From the NCBI RefSeq assembly GCF_013282745.1, contig NZ_CP054044.1, forward strand, positions 2,914,001-2,978,000: a DNA stretch of 64,000 nucleotides, written 5' to 3'. Both the position numbers and the translations under genes were made by a program. How positions within the stretch are numbered: position 1 is the stretch's first letter; each line of letters starts with the position of its first letter. Below are positions 20,360-30,782 of the stretch, piece by piece. Source of the DNA: Yersinia bercovieri ATCC 43970 (GTDB taxonomy: Bacteria > Pseudomonadota > Gammaproteobacteria > Enterobacterales > Enterobacteriaceae). Under the pieces are notes generated by a model. It saw only the letters and a program-made list of their open reading frames with translations. It had not been told where the DNA came from and ran no database searches.

Positions 20360-20760
20360 GGGCGGCGTTTCACCATTAAGTAGATGGCCGGTTCCTGCTC
20401 GATATCGTACAGGGTTTGCAGCAGTTGTTGGCTCCAGGGCCGATGGAGTGAGGCGGCATCTTCCGCCAGTGGCGCAAAAGCCTTCGCCAGCAACTGGGTG
20501 TGGGTGCTGTCGATGGTGATTTCACCAAACTTCAGCAGGCCGGCCATTTTGCGGCGCGCTTCGCCCTCAGGCAACTGGCTGAACCACTGCTCATACTCGG
20601 CCAGCGGGCACTCCATTATCGCTTTCAGGCAATCAATTACCCCCACATGGTGGCCGATCGCCAGTGAGTAATAGATCACCTGCTGCGCCTGTTCGGGCAT
20701 CTGATCGTCACTGTCGAGAAACTTCTGGTTCAGCGCATAAAAAATCACCTTAGCGCTCAT
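20356..20760 (-). CDS. hyfJ: Formate hydrogenlyase maturation protein HycH/HyfJ
   Basis: 134 residues, like E. coli HycH (136) and HyfJ. It is a small soluble protein required for maturation of the hydrogenase large subunit; its exact action is unknown. It overlaps hyfI by 11 bases and hycI by four, so translation is coupled. Confidence 0.87.
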   Translation of the reverse strand: MSAKVIFYALNQKFLDSDDQMPEQAQQVIYYSLAIGHHVGVIDCLKAIMECPLAEYEQWFSQLPEGEARRKMAGLLKFGEITIDSTHTQLLAKAFAPLAEDAASLHRPWSQQLLQTLYDIEQEPAIYLMVKRRP

Positions 20761-21556
20761 AGCTGAGGCCCCCTGCCAGTTGCATTAACGTGATCTGTTG
20801 CAGGCTGGCAAATATCTCGCTCAGGCGCGGATCATCTTGCTGACTGAGATAGTGCTGGCAGCGCTGCTCTAGCCCGGGCAAGGGCTGATTGACCAGCAGT
20901 GACAAAAAGCGGTCAGTGATCTCCCGCCCGTGGCGATAACCGGCCATGCGGCGTGCTTCACGCTCCAGCAGCACACGTAGTGTCAGCGGCGCATCAGGGT
21001 GAATTAGGGCGACCCGCTCGTCAGCGGCCTCCTGACTCTCTTCCCCCTTGAGTTTTTGCTCCAGCAGGCCGAGCGCCACCGCAAAGCCATAAAGGGTGGC
21101 GGCCGGTGTCGGCGGGCAACCGGGGATATAAACATCAATTGGTACAATGGTATCGCTGCCGCCCCAGACACAATAGAGGTCGTGGAAGATGCCACCGCCG
21201 CAGCCACAAGCACCGTAAGAGATGCAGATTTTAGGATCTGGTGCCGATTGATAGGCGCGCAGCGCGGGGCTGCGCATAGCGCGGGTGACCGCTCCAGTGA
21301 ACAGCAAGATATCCGCATGACGCGGCGAGGCGACGACCTTGATACCAAAACGCTCGGTGTCGAATAGCGGTGTAATCGAGGAGAAAATCTCAATTTCACA
21401 GCCGTTGCAGCCGCCGCAATCCACCCGATAGACATAGGCGGAGCGTTTGATATCTTTCAGCAATTTACTTTTTAACTGCGCGATAGCAGGATCAAGCGCA
21501 ACCGGCTGGCTAACATGATGCCCCCAAGCCGGTTTTGATGAATGTGGCTGGCTCAT
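20750..21556 (-). CDS. hyfI: Hydrogenase 4 small subunit HyfI
   Basis: 268 residues, of the NuoB/HycG family (HyfI is 252 in E. coli). It carries the proximal [4Fe-4S] cluster next to the [NiFe] site. The first ligands are in [11 protein letters not shown], with further cysteines in YGACGCGGG and GCPPTP. I chose the ATG at 21556 (MSQPHSSK), which overlaps the hyfH stop as ATGA and has GGAG 7 bases upstream. A start at 21577 would add seven residues inside hyfH. Confidence 0.93.
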   Translation of the reverse strand: MSQPHSSKPAWGHHVSQPVALDPAIAQLKSKLLKDIKRSAYVYRVDCGGCNGCEIEIFSSITPLFDTERFGIKVVASPRHADILLFTGAVTRAMRSPALRAYQSAPDPKICISYGACGCGGGIFHDLYCVWGGSDTIVPIDVYIPGCPPTPAATLYGFAVALGLLEQKLKGEESQEAADERVALIHPDAPLTLRVLLEREARRMAGYRHGREITDRFLSLLVNQPLPGLEQRCQHYLSQQDDPRLSEIFASLQQITLMQLAGGLSYER

Positions 21557-22179
21557 GGATGGCTCCCCCCTTCGCACTGGTGATTCGGTATCATACTGTT
21601 ATTTATGGAAATACTGTTATTTATGGAAATACTGTTACTCATGGAGATACTGCTCTTCATGGCGATATTGCTATTGCCGATGATATTGTGTTGGCGCTTA
21701 CACTCAGGGCAGGTTTCAAAATGGGGGCGTTGCCGCTCGACATCCTCCGCGCTCACTCCTGAATGGATCAGCAGCGCCATGACATAATCCACCTCTTTTT
21801 TCGGCGCAAAAGGTCTCTGGCACTGCTGGCAAGAGGTGAGCGTAAAGGTGGCGCGTTGATATAAATCCGCTTTATTGAACACCGCCAACTCAAACTCTGG
21901 CGACAGCACAATCGCGCGGGTCGGGCAGACCTCTTCACAGCGGCCGCAGAAAATGCAGCGCCCAAGGAACAACTGCCACTGGCGAGTTCCACGGGCGATA
22001 TCTGTCTCCATGGTCAGCGCATTGGCCGGGCAGGCCATAGTACAGGCGCCGCAAGCAATACACTGCGCGGCCTCATATTGTGGTTTGCCACGAAATCCGT
22101 GACTGACCTCAAGCGGCTTAAACGGATATTTCACCGTGGTATCGCCGACTTTCAGGATGGTTTTAAACAGTTTTAACAT
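21553..22179 (-). CDS. hyfH: Hydrogenase 4 ferredoxin subunit HyfH, with repeat-expanded C-terminus
   Basis: 208 residues, NuoI-like. Two [4Fe-4S] motifs, [12 protein letters not shown] and [12 protein letters not shown], carry electrons from HyfA to HyfI. A C-terminal pair of CxxC motifs (CQQC, CPEC) follows. The last 40 residues are low-complexity ([14 protein letters not shown]) and are encoded by five 18-base repeats; such a tail is unusual for the family. It overlaps hyfI. Confidence 0.92.
   Translation of the reverse strand: MLKLFKTILKVGDTTVKYPFKPLEVSHGFRGKPQYEAAQCIACGACTMACPANALTMETDIARGTRQWQLFLGRCIFCGRCEEVCPTRAIVLSPEFELAVFNKADLYQRATFTLTSCQQCQRPFAPKKEVDYVMALLIHSGVSAEDVERQRPHFETCPECKRQHNIIGNSNIAMKSSISMSNSISINNSISINNSMIPNHQCEGGSHP
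21593..21682. repeat. 18-base tandem repeat (5 units) inside hyfH
   Basis: Units of 18 bases: 21593-21610 and 21611-21628 are identical (ATACTGTTATTTATGGAA). 21629-21646, 21647-21664 and 21665-21682 are progressively diverged. The unit is a multiple of three, so copy changes lengthen or shorten the HyfH tail by six residues without a frameshift. Confidence 0.92.
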
Positions 22180-22190
22180 TCTTCATCCCT

Positions 22191-23981
22191 CTATTTGAGC
22201 GGCGAATGGGTGCGCTCGATGCCATAACGCGCGATCTCTTTGTAGGGCACAGTGACGGATTTCTGCTTGCGCACATCCACCAAAGTGACCCGATCAGTGC
22301 AGGAGTAGCAAGGGTCAAGACTGCCGATGATCAGTGGCGCGTCAGAGACGGTATTGCCGCGCAGCATATAGCGCAGCACTGGCCAATTGGCGTAGGTGGC
22401 GGCCCGACAGCGCCAGCGGAACAGTTTTTGGTTATCGCCGGTCATGCTCCAGTGCACATCTTCGCCACGGGGCGCTTCGGAGAAGCCGAGGGCAAATTTG
22501 TAGGGCTGATAGTGGACTCTCTCTTCCAGCAATGGGCCGCCAGGCATATGGTTTAGGCCATATTCAATCATCACCAGCGAGTCAAAGAACTCCCGCACCC
22601 GCACTAGCAGGCGTGAGTTCACGTCGCAGCCATCAAGGCTAAACAGCTCTTTAGGCACATTGGCATAGTTGGCGTAGGTGTGGTCGTGGCGCATATCGCG
22701 GGCAAAACCACTGGCGCGGATCATCGGGCCGACTGGGCTGAAATCGCGGGCAATTTTACGATCTAACAGACCAACACCCACAGTGCGCTGCTCAATATTG
22801 GCGGTGCTCATCAGCATATCCACCAACTGGCCGATATCGGCGCGCATCTCTGTCACCAACTGTAGGGTTTTAATGCGATCGGCTTTCAGGATATCGCGGC
22901 GGACCCCGCCAATCAGATTCAGACCGTAGGTTTTACGCGCCCCTGTCAGCATCTCGGCGATGGTCATGGCTTTTTCACGCACGCGGAAAAACTGCATAAA
23001 ACCGGTATCGAAACCGACGAAGTGGCAAGACAAACCGATATTAAGCAGGTGGCTGTGTAGCCGCTCCACCTCCAGCAAAATGGTGCGGATCATCTGCGCT
23101 CGTGGCGGCACGATAATGCCCAGCGCATTCTCAATCGATGAGGTGTAGGCCACACTGTGAGTGAAGCCGCAAATGCCGCAAATACGGTCTGATAGGAAGG
23201 TGACATCGTTATAGCCCATGCGGGTTTCAGCCAGTTTTTCCATGCCGCGATGGACATAAAACAGGCGGTAATCGGCATCGATAATATCCTCACCATCAAC
23301 AAACAGGCGGAAGTGGCCCGGTTCATCGGAGGTAATGTGCATCGGGCCGATAGGCACCACGCGGCTACTGCTGCCCGCCTCATTCTCAAACTGATAGGTT
23401 TCGGTGTCGCCGGTTGGTGTGGGGCGCTGGCGATAATCCATAGTATCTTTGCGCAGCGGATAGAGGTCATCCGGCCAATCATCGGGCAGCACTAAACGGC
23501 GCTCATCGGGCAGACCCACCGGTTGCAGGCCATACATATCGCGCACTTCGCGCTCTCCCCAGACCGCCGCCGGAACCCTTGGTGTGACGGATGGGAACTC
23601 AGGCCGCTCAGGGCTTATCAGCGCTTTGACAATCACCCAGCACTTGTCGCCATAGCGTTTTCCAGTCTGTGCGCCATACTGTTCGCGCCCCTCCATCGAT
23701 AGCACATAGTAAATGGCAAAATAGCCATTCAGGCTGCGCTCATCATTACCGAACAGCACTGATAGCCAGCCGCCTTGCTGGTAATAGAGGTGCTCCACCA
23801 CCTCCGGCAGGCTGTTTAGCTTAATGGTAATGGTCAGTTGGTCGTGGGTCTGCCACTCCTCATCGAGGATTGCCGCCGGAAATTGTTCACGCAGGCGGGC
23901 GACATAGGCGGCCCCCCGTTTTTCACCGCCTGCTGGTTGGCCTGAAAGGGTATTGGCTGAAATGGGCGTTTCGTGAGTCAC
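22191..23981 (-). CDS. hyfG: Hydrogenase 4 large catalytic subunit HyfG
   Basis: About 596 residues. An N-terminal NuoC-like part (about residues 1-180) is fused to the NuoD/HycE-like catalytic part. The four nickel-site cysteines are visible in RICGICGFTH and, near the C-terminus, DPCYSC. The short tail after the second motif is the part expected to be removed by HycI. I chose the GTG at 23981 because AGGAG lies 7 bases before it and it directly follows the hyfF stop. An ATG at 24029 inside hyfF is the alternative (612 residues). Confidence 0.94.
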   Translation of the reverse strand: MTHETPISANTLSGQPAGGEKRGAAYVARLREQFPAAILDEEWQTHDQLTITIKLNSLPEVVEHLYYQQGGWLSVLFGNDERSLNGYFAIYYVLSMEGREQYGAQTGKRYGDKCWVIVKALISPERPEFPSVTPRVPAAVWGEREVRDMYGLQPVGLPDERRLVLPDDWPDDLYPLRKDTMDYRQRPTPTGDTETYQFENEAGSSSRVVPIGPMHITSDEPGHFRLFVDGEDIIDADYRLFYVHRGMEKLAETRMGYNDVTFLSDRICGICGFTHSVAYTSSIENALGIIVPPRAQMIRTILLEVERLHSHLLNIGLSCHFVGFDTGFMQFFRVREKAMTIAEMLTGARKTYGLNLIGGVRRDILKADRIKTLQLVTEMRADIGQLVDMLMSTANIEQRTVGVGLLDRKIARDFSPVGPMIRASGFARDMRHDHTYANYANVPKELFSLDGCDVNSRLLVRVREFFDSLVMIEYGLNHMPGGPLLEERVHYQPYKFALGFSEAPRGEDVHWSMTGDNQKLFRWRCRAATYANWPVLRYMLRGNTVSDAPLIIGSLDPCYSCTDRVTLVDVRKQKSVTVPYKEIARYGIERTHSPLK

Positions 23982-23982
23982 G

Positions 23983-25620
23983 TTACATCTCCTGACGTGT
24001 CGGGGTGAGTTGCAGGGCGGTATGGGCATCTGCGACGGAAGGGGCCGGTTGAGCCGGAGAGATTGCTGTTATTGGCGAGCGCGATTGCCACGGCAACATA
24101 AAGGGCTGAACTGTGGGGGCACTGCTGTCACTTTTGAGGACAATCTGCGCCGCATCGGTGAGTAAACGGGTCACTGGCGAGGGAATGTGCACCCCGAGTA
24201 GTAGCATCAGCAGCAGTAAAATCACCATTGGCGCAGTGGTGAGGATCCCCAGTTCACCTTTGCTGACCGCAGGGGGCGGGGTGCCCAGCACCGTGCTGGC
24301 AATCATGCGTACCAATCCGGCCAGCACCAGTGTCAGCAGCAACAGCAGCACAATCACCAGCCAGAGATGGCCGGCTTTAATGGTGGCGGCCACCAGCATA
24401 AATTCGCTGATAAATAGGCTAAATGGCGGCATCCCCGCTAGCGCCAGTGCGCCACCGGCCAGTAACACTGCGGTGAGGGGGGCGACGCGGATAATGCCTT
24501 TAATCGCCCCCATATCCCGCGTGCCATATTTCAGCAGCACATTACCGGAGCCACAGAACAGCAAGGTTTTTGCCAGACTGTGATTTAAGGTGTGGAACAG
24601 CGCGGCCACTACCCCCAGCGGGCCACCAATCCCCAGCGCTACAGCAATCAGCCCCATATTCTCGACGCTGGAGTAGGCCAGCAGACGTTTCATGTCGCGC
24701 TGCGCCAGAATAAAGAGCGCGGAGACGGCAACCGACATCATGCCGAACACCAATAGCAGCATTTGTGGGAAGTGCGGCCCAATAGCGGCGCTGATAATGA
24801 TGTAATAGCGGATGATCACCAGCAGGGCGCAGTTGAGCAGCACCGCAGATAGCAGGGCACTGGTGGGGCTGGGCGCTTCGCTGTGGGCATCCGGTAACCA
24901 CGAATGCATCGGGAACAACCCGGTTTTGGTGCCAAAGCCAATCAGGATAAAGACAAATGCCAGATGCATCAGGCGAGGGTCTAGCTCTTTGGCGTGCTCA
25001 GCGACCACCGTCCAGAAAATGGCGCTACCGGGATCGGCCAACACACTAGCCGCATTGGCGTACACCAACACCGTGCCATACAGCCCAAATGCCACCCCCA
25101 CCGTACAGATAATAATGTATTTCCAGGCCGCTTCTAGCGAGGATCGCTGACCATATAACCCCACCAAAAAGGCCGAGCTGAGGGTGGTGGCTTCAATGCC
25201 CACCCACATCAGAATCAGGTTATTACTGGTAACCACCAGCAGCATGGTGAACAGGAACAGATGGAAGAAACCATAATAGTTGCACAGTGTGCCGACAGTA
25301 ATTTCGCCATTATTCACCTCATGGCGCATATAGCCGAGCGAGTAGAGGCCGGTGATAAAACCGATAATCCCCAGAATGGCGAGGAATAGTGCACTGAGGC
25401 TGTCGATATGCAGCCAGTGGTGAGCTGCCAGAATCTCCCCGCCGAGGGCCACCCGACACACCAGCGTCAAGGCCACCAGCAGCAGCAAACTGATGCCGAT
25501 AAAGTGCACCCAAGTGGAAGCCATGCGGGCGGCACTGCCGAGGGCGCGACAGGCAAAGGCCAGTAGTGAGGCTATCAGAGGTATCGCCAGCAGTAACAGC
25601 AGCAGGTCAGTATTGCTCAT
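23983..25620 (-). CDS. hyfF: Hydrogenase 4 membrane subunit HyfF (NuoN/M/L-like)
   Basis: 545 residues, a polytopic membrane protein of the complex I antiporter family (HyfF is 526 in E. coli). It has the family segments [15 protein letters not shown] and [20 protein letters not shown]. With HyfB and HyfD it forms the putative proton-pumping arm that distinguishes hydrogenase 4 from hydrogenase 3. It is separated from hyfE by four bases. Confidence 0.93.
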   Translation of the reverse strand: MSNTDLLLLLLAIPLIASLLAFACRALGSAARMASTWVHFIGISLLLLVALTLVCRVALGGEILAAHHWLHIDSLSALFLAILGIIGFITGLYSLGYMRHEVNNGEITVGTLCNYYGFFHLFLFTMLLVVTSNNLILMWVGIEATTLSSAFLVGLYGQRSSLEAAWKYIIICTVGVAFGLYGTVLVYANAASVLADPGSAIFWTVVAEHAKELDPRLMHLAFVFILIGFGTKTGLFPMHSWLPDAHSEAPSPTSALLSAVLLNCALLVIIRYYIIISAAIGPHFPQMLLLVFGMMSVAVSALFILAQRDMKRLLAYSSVENMGLIAVALGIGGPLGVVAALFHTLNHSLAKTLLFCGSGNVLLKYGTRDMGAIKGIIRVAPLTAVLLAGGALALAGMPPFSLFISEFMLVAATIKAGHLWLVIVLLLLLTLVLAGLVRMIASTVLGTPPPAVSKGELGILTTAPMVILLLLMLLLGVHIPSPVTRLLTDAAQIVLKSDSSAPTVQPFMLPWQSRSPITAISPAQPAPSVADAHTALQLTPTRQEM

Positions 25621-25624
25621 TTCA

Positions 25625-26305
25625 TTACCCCTTTAGCGCCGTCAGTTGTTTAACATCCAGCGTGTGCAGCGTGCGGTAAATTTTGCGCGCCATAAGCGTC
25701 ATCACCACCACCGCGAAGATGGCATCGGTGGCAATGCCAATCTCCACCAGCTCCGGTGCGCGGAAAGCTAGCAGCGCTAGCATCAAATGCGCGCCATTCT
25801 CCATCAGGCAGTAGCCAAAGATATTTTTCAGAATATTGCGCTGGGTGACGATACACAGCAGGCCAATCAGGAAGTGCCCCAGTGAGACCGCCAGTGCCGG
25901 TTTCAGGGCGCTGACCATCGGCAACTGCACCGGCTCGACCACGAAGTAGCTCAGCAAGATGATGATGGCGGCGATAAAAATCAGACTGGCAGTACCTATC
26001 ACGCCGCCATTGGCTTTGGGGTCCTCCATCTGGCGAAAGGCGCGGTACATAATCCACGGCACCAGCACCACCTTGGTGATAAAGGCGGTTAACGACCACA
26101 GATACAACTCATGGGCGTTGAGTGTTTCAGCCAGCACCAGGAAAATCAGTACCAAAACCAGTGACTGCAAAGCATAAAACAGCGCTGAAGTGGCGGGTCT
26201 CTTCACGATAATTACCAGCAGCGAGGTAATGATCAGCAGCCCTGCCAGATTGTTGATGACAAGATTGTTGATGACAAGATTGTTGATGAATAGTGTTCCG
26301 GTCAT
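25625..26305 (-). CDS. hyfE: Hydrogenase 4 membrane subunit HyfE (NuoK-like), N-terminal repeat expansion
   Basis: 226 residues with about seven hydrophobic helices. The N-terminus reads [24 protein letters not shown], where INNLV occurs as a tandem repeat. Against the recalled E. coli start (MTGSMIVNNLAGL) there are two extra five-residue copies, which matches the 10-residue length difference (226 against 216). The rest, such as [19 protein letters not shown], is conserved. Confidence 0.92.
   Translation of the reverse strand: MTGTLFINNLVINNLVINNLAGLLIITSLLVIIVKRPATSALFYALQSLVLVLIFLVLAETLNAHELYLWSLTAFITKVVLVPWIMYRAFRQMEDPKANGGVIGTASLIFIAAIIILLSYFVVEPVQLPMVSALKPALAVSLGHFLIGLLCIVTQRNILKNIFGYCLMENGAHLMLALLAFRAPELVEIGIATDAIFAVVVMTLMARKIYRTLHTLDVKQLTALKG
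26246..26290. repeat. 15-base tandem repeat (3 units) at the 5' end of hyfE
   Basis: Three units, 26246-26260, 26261-26275 and 26276-26290 (AAGATTGTTGATGAC with end variants), encode the INNLV pentads of HyfE. The frame is kept at any copy number. Confidence 0.92.
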
Positions 26306-26316
26306 TATTTACTCCC

Positions 26317-27771
26317 TTATCCAAGCCAGGCGACGGCAATAAAGCTTGAGCACACTGACATGATCACCAGTATCACCAGCACTGCCTGCATCGCCAGCGG
26401 CAGTGGTTTAGCACTGGCGACCTCTTCTGATGGCTTACCCGGCACTGTTTGCCCGAACCAGTAGAGAAACCAGCCGAAGCTCGCCACTGACTCAATCAGC
26501 GCTAAGATCAGCAGTGGTATCAGTAGCCAATGTTCGTGCGAGAGTGAGAAGCCGGCGGCAAAAATAGGGAATTTGCTGAAGAAGCCGTTGAATGGCGGTA
26601 CTCCGGTTATCGCCAGCGCGGCGACACAGAATCCCACCCCCAATAGTGGCATTTTGCCCATGATGCCTTTGAGTTTCGGCAACATGCGGGTGCCGCAGCT
26701 GTAGCTCAGCGCACCTGCCACCAGGAAGAACAGGCTCTTGGCGAAGGCATGGTTAAAGATGTAGGCAATACCGCCATCAAAGGCCATTTTCGAGCCGTAG
26801 ATAGCCAGTGACAGCGCGAAGAAGATGTAAGAGAGCTGGGTAATGGTGGAGTAGGCGAGCAGCCGCTTCATATCTTTTTGCGGCAAATACATGAAGAAAC
26901 CATAAATCAGCGTGATAACCGCCATCACCATGCCCACAGTGCCGATAATTTGCGGCACGTCACCCGCCGAGTAAATAGCGCGAGCAAAGATATAGACGCC
27001 CACTTTGACCATTGACGCGGCGTGCAGATAGGAGCTGACCGGGGTCGGCGCTTCCATTGCATCGGGTAACCAAATATGCAGCGGTAGCTGGGCTGATTTC
27101 CCCCACGCGGCAAACAAGATACCGCCAAACACGATGATTTTGGTGCTGCTATCCAACTGTGCCAGCGCCGTCAGGGCAAAGGTGCCGGTGTTGACCAGCA
27201 GCACCGCCGCCGCCAAATAGAGGCCGATGGCCGCCACATGCGTCACCAACAGCGCTTTTAGCGCCGAGCGCAGGGACTTTTGGCTCTGGTAGTAGCCAAT
27301 CAATCCCCATGAGCAGCCGCCGGTGATTTCAAAGAAGAACAGCTGACCCAGCAGGGTGGATGATAAAACTAAACCCGCCATTGCACCGATGAATACCAGT
27401 AGCAGCGCGTAGTAGCGGTTGGTGCCTTCGTGCGGATGCTCGCGGTTCCCCAGAGTCAGATAGCCGGTGGAGTAGAGACTCACCAGCAGCCCGAGAAATA
27501 CCACGGCGAAAGCAATCAGTGTGCTGATGCGATCGATAGTCAGACCAAACAGCGCCATATCACCGTAATGAATCAATTCAAAAGTGACATCAATCTTCCC
27601 GCCCGCTAAGTAGCCATAGGCCAACAGCACCGTCCCTAGTGTGGCCAGCAGCGCGAAGAGGGTACAGGACCATTTCGCCATGCGCTGTGGCAGACAGGCG
27701 GTGAGGATTGCCCCCACAAACGGGAGTAAAATAGTCGCCAGGGCTATGTTCATAAGAGCCAGGTTCTCCAT
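26317..27771 (-). CDS. hyfD: Hydrogenase 4 membrane subunit HyfD (NuoN/M/L-like)
   Basis: 484 residues with about 14 hydrophobic helices (HyfD is 479 in E. coli). The antiporter-family segments KSAQLPLHIWLPDAMEAPTP and [13 protein letters not shown] are present. It is one of three related proton-channel subunits of this complex and sits 19 bases after hyfC in the operon. Confidence 0.93.
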   Translation of the reverse strand: MENLALMNIALATILLPFVGAILTACLPQRMAKWSCTLFALLATLGTVLLAYGYLAGGKIDVTFELIHYGDMALFGLTIDRISTLIAFAVVFLGLLVSLYSTGYLTLGNREHPHEGTNRYYALLLVFIGAMAGLVLSSTLLGQLFFFEITGGCSWGLIGYYQSQKSLRSALKALLVTHVAAIGLYLAAAVLLVNTGTFALTALAQLDSSTKIIVFGGILFAAWGKSAQLPLHIWLPDAMEAPTPVSSYLHAASMVKVGVYIFARAIYSAGDVPQIIGTVGMVMAVITLIYGFFMYLPQKDMKRLLAYSTITQLSYIFFALSLAIYGSKMAFDGGIAYIFNHAFAKSLFFLVAGALSYSCGTRMLPKLKGIMGKMPLLGVGFCVAALAITGVPPFNGFFSKFPIFAAGFSLSHEHWLLIPLLILALIESVASFGWFLYWFGQTVPGKPSEEVASAKPLPLAMQAVLVILVIMSVCSSFIAVAWLG

Positions 27772-27789
27772 GATGAGGTTAGTAGCGCC

Positions 27790-28743
27790 TTAAAGACCGG
27801 TGAGATAGAAAACCAGGGAGAGGGCGGCAACACCAAACCCTAGCCAGGTAACACGGGAGGTCAACAGGAAGCGCCCACGGGCAATGCTGTTCTCCACCAT
27901 GGAGGCGAGGACAAATATCAGCGCCAATTTGGCAACGCAGGCCACCAGCGCCCATAGCAAGCCGGGGCCGCTGAGTACCGCCAGCTTGCCGAACGGGATA
28001 AATACCGCGAGGAACAGTTGCGCCACCACCACTTGCTTGAGGCTAATCCCCCACTTGACCAGCCCCAGTGACGCGCCGGAGTATTCAGTCAGCGGCCCCT
28101 CCTGTAGCTCTTGCTCAGCTTCGGCGACATCAAACGGGATTTTGCCCATCTCGATAAATACCGCGAAACCGCAGGCCAGCAACGCCAGCGCGGTGGCGGT
28201 CGGCGACTGCCAGTGGCCCTCAGACAGGGTGGTACTGATGGTGCCGATATTGGTGGAGCCGGCAATCAGCCCGACCACTAGCAGCGAGAGGATTAGCGTC
28301 GGCTCCACCAGCACCCCCAGTGTCAACTCACGACTGGCACCGATACCGGCGAAGATGCTGCCGCTATCCAGACCAGCCAGTGAGAAGAAGAAGCGGAATA
28401 GCGCGAACAGATAGAGCAGCGCTATCAGATCCCCCGCTACCCCAAACGGCGAGGCCAGAGTGAAAATCGGCAGCGCCATGGCAATCAGCAACATGCTGCC
28501 CAGTAGCACATAGGGCATTAGGCGGAAGATGATGCCAGCATTGGCCGGTGCCACATCTTGCCGTTTCAGCAGCTTGGCTAAATCGCGATACTCTTGCAGC
28601 ACCCCCGGCCCACGGCGAGAGTGCATTCGGGCTTTCACCATGCGCGAAATGCCGGACATCAACGGAGCCAGCGCCAGCATGAAAAGCGCCTGCCCGCAGG
28701 CGAAGGCAATCATAGAGACCGTAGGCATATCGGTAGTTGGCAT
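27790..28743 (-). CDS. hyfC: Hydrogenase 4 membrane subunit HyfC (NuoH-like)
   Basis: 317 residues, eight or so membrane helices, like E. coli HyfC (322) and HycD. The NuoH-type loops GPGVLQEYRDLAKLLKRQ and PFDVAEAEQELQEGPLTEYS connect the hydrogenase module to the membrane arm. The gene is 11 bases after hyfB. Confidence 0.94.
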   Translation of the reverse strand: MPTTDMPTVSMIAFACGQALFMLALAPLMSGISRMVKARMHSRRGPGVLQEYRDLAKLLKRQDVAPANAGIIFRLMPYVLLGSMLLIAMALPIFTLASPFGVAGDLIALLYLFALFRFFFSLAGLDSGSIFAGIGASRELTLGVLVEPTLILSLLVVGLIAGSTNIGTISTTLSEGHWQSPTATALALLACGFAVFIEMGKIPFDVAEAEQELQEGPLTEYSGASLGLVKWGISLKQVVVAQLFLAVFIPFGKLAVLSGPGLLWALVACVAKLALIFVLASMVENSIARGRFLLTSRVTWLGFGVAALSLVFYLTGL

Positions 28744-28754
28744 TGCTCGTCTCC

Positions 28755-30782
28755 TTAAATAGCCGCCACAATCAGCAGAATCACCAGCGCGGCGACCACA
28801 TACAGACAGTAGAGGCGGAAATCACCCTGTTGCAGCCATTGAATACGCTGGCTGAGCCATTGGATCAGGCGGATAAGCGGGGCCACAACTTTGTCGTCCC
28901 ATACCGGCTCCACCCGTGTTGCGCCGCTGATTGAGTGCTCCAGCGCACTCTGCATCATCGGTGCCGGGTCCAGCTTTTTGCGCATCCGGTAGAGCGGGGC
29001 GAACATGACCCGCAGTGGCTGAGTAAAGCCCCCGGCGGAGACGGTCATCGCCTGCTCATAGGCATAACCGCAGGCCCAAGGGTCGCCGCCATGACGAAAT
29101 GCCAGCCGGCTGCCTTTGTAGAGGCTGGCGACCAGTAAAATCACCAGCGGCAAGATCAGTAAGCCAAAGAAGATGCAGAGGGTGGAGAGCATCGCCTGCG
29201 AGCTATGTTGCGGGAACAGCACTACCCCTTGTGCCACCTGTATCGCGGGTGTTTGCGGGGCCGTGATTAAGCTGGCGGCGATGCGAGCAATAATCGGTGC
29301 CACCTGAGTCGCGCCAATCCCCAACGCCAAACAGAGCAGTGCTAGCAGCAGCATGGCGGCGGTCATCGGCCACGGCACTTCCCGCGCAAGGGCGGCTTTC
29401 TCGGTGCGCGGCAGGCCACAGAAGCTGATGCCGTACACTTTAACGAAGCACATCGCCGCCAGTGCGCCGGTGATAGCCAGCATCACGATGGCAATCGGCC
29501 CCGCCAGGCGAATCATAAAACCGCCATTTTTGGTCATGGTAAACAGTGATTGATAGGTGAACCATTCACTGACGAAACCATTAAATGGCGGCAGGGCCGA
29601 GATCGCCATACAGCCAACCAAAAAGGCCAACGCGGTGTAAGGCATCACTCTGGCGAGCCCGCCCATCTTCTCCATATCCTTGGTGTGCAAGCGGTAGATG
29701 ATGGCACCGGCACCGAGGAACAGCAGCCCTTTGAAAACGGCGTGGTTAAGCAGATGGTAGAGTGCGCCGAGCAGACCCAAAGCGGCCAAGACCGGTTGCT
29801 GGCTGGCGATACCTATCATGCCGACCCCGACGCCCATTAGGATAATGCCGATATTTTCGACAGTGTGATAAGCCAGCAGCCGCTTGATATCGTGCTCCGC
29901 CAGCGCATAGAGCACCCCCAACACCGACGACACTGCGCCGAATGCCAGCACCACCACGCCCCACCACAGCTGGCTGGCACCCAGTAAATCAATGCCCACC
30001 TTGATGATGCCGAAGATGCCAATTTTCACCATCACACCGGACATCAGGGCCGAGGCATGAGAGGGGGCAGCCGGGTGCGCGCGCGGTAACCAGCCATGGA
30101 GTGGCAGCATCCCCGCTTTGGCACCAAAGCCGAAGAGGGCCAACAAGAAGATAATCGAGGCCATAACCGGTTGCGGTTCCACCTGCCGGAAAGCGGCAAA
30201 CTCCAGACTGCCGCTGAGGCGATAGAGCAGGAAGAAGGCGACCATAATCAGTACCGAACCGGCATGGGCAATCAGAAAGTAGAGTAGGCCGGCGCTGATG
30301 GCATCGTCATCCTGATCGGCTATCACCAGGAAGTATGAGGCCAGTGACATCATTTCGAAAAACACGATGAAATAGAAGGCGTTATCCACCACCACCAGAG
30401 CCACCATTGAGGCGATGAACAGATTCATAAACACCCCCATTCCCCAGGCGCCGCGCCCTTTGTACTCCTGCACGTAGGCCAATGAGTAGAGTGCAGTTAT
30501 CACCACCAGCAATGAAATGACCAGCAGCATAAAGGCGGCGAGTGGGTCAAGGCGCAGAGTGAATGCCGCGAAGGGGAATGGCCCCGCAGTAGCAAAAGTA
30601 ATAGTGCCGCCAGCCAGTAAGGTGGGCGTGGCAGCCAACAGACCGGCAATGCCTCCCAGCAATGAAGCCAGCCCAGAGGCATAGATAGCCGCAGTTTCGC
30701 GCCGTGCCAACAGCAAGGAGAGCAGCGCACCTGCCAGATAGAGCAATAAAGAGAGCCACAATAGCTCAAGTGAAGTCATCAT
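28755..30782 (-). CDS. hyfB: Hydrogenase 4 membrane subunit HyfB (NuoL-like)
   Basis: 675 residues (672 in E. coli HyfB), highly hydrophobic, complex I antiporter family. The conserved stretches are KAGMLPLHGWLPRAHPAAPS and EHDIKRLLAYHTVENIG. It overlaps the hyfA stop by four bases (ATGA), so translation is coupled. Confidence 0.94.
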   Translation of the reverse strand: MMTSLELLWLSLLLYLAGALLSLLLARRETAAIYASGLASLLGGIAGLLAATPTLLAGGTITFATAGPFPFAAFTLRLDPLAAFMLLVISLLVVITALYSLAYVQEYKGRGAWGMGVFMNLFIASMVALVVVDNAFYFIVFFEMMSLASYFLVIADQDDDAISAGLLYFLIAHAGSVLIMVAFFLLYRLSGSLEFAAFRQVEPQPVMASIIFLLALFGFGAKAGMLPLHGWLPRAHPAAPSHASALMSGVMVKIGIFGIIKVGIDLLGASQLWWGVVVLAFGAVSSVLGVLYALAEHDIKRLLAYHTVENIGIILMGVGVGMIGIASQQPVLAALGLLGALYHLLNHAVFKGLLFLGAGAIIYRLHTKDMEKMGGLARVMPYTALAFLVGCMAISALPPFNGFVSEWFTYQSLFTMTKNGGFMIRLAGPIAIVMLAITGALAAMCFVKVYGISFCGLPRTEKAALAREVPWPMTAAMLLLALLCLALGIGATQVAPIIARIAASLITAPQTPAIQVAQGVVLFPQHSSQAMLSTLCIFFGLLILPLVILLVASLYKGSRLAFRHGGDPWACGYAYEQAMTVSAGGFTQPLRVMFAPLYRMRKKLDPAPMMQSALEHSISGATRVEPVWDDKVVAPLIRLIQWLSQRIQWLQQGDFRLYCLYVVAALVILLIVAAI

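Noticed and set aside
21593..21682. CRISPR-like array
   Set aside because: The units are contiguous 18-base repeats without spacers and lie inside the hyfH frame.
23981..24029. ATG start of HyfG at 24029
   Set aside because: The start lies inside hyfF without a ribosome site, whereas the GTG at 23981 has AGGAG at good spacing right after the hyfF stop. It remains an alternative only.
22206..25150. Long open frames on the plus strand opposite the hyf genes
   Set aside because: They run antisense to well-recognised, conserved hyf genes, have no ribosome sites and resemble nothing, so they are frame shadows of GC-rich coding DNA.
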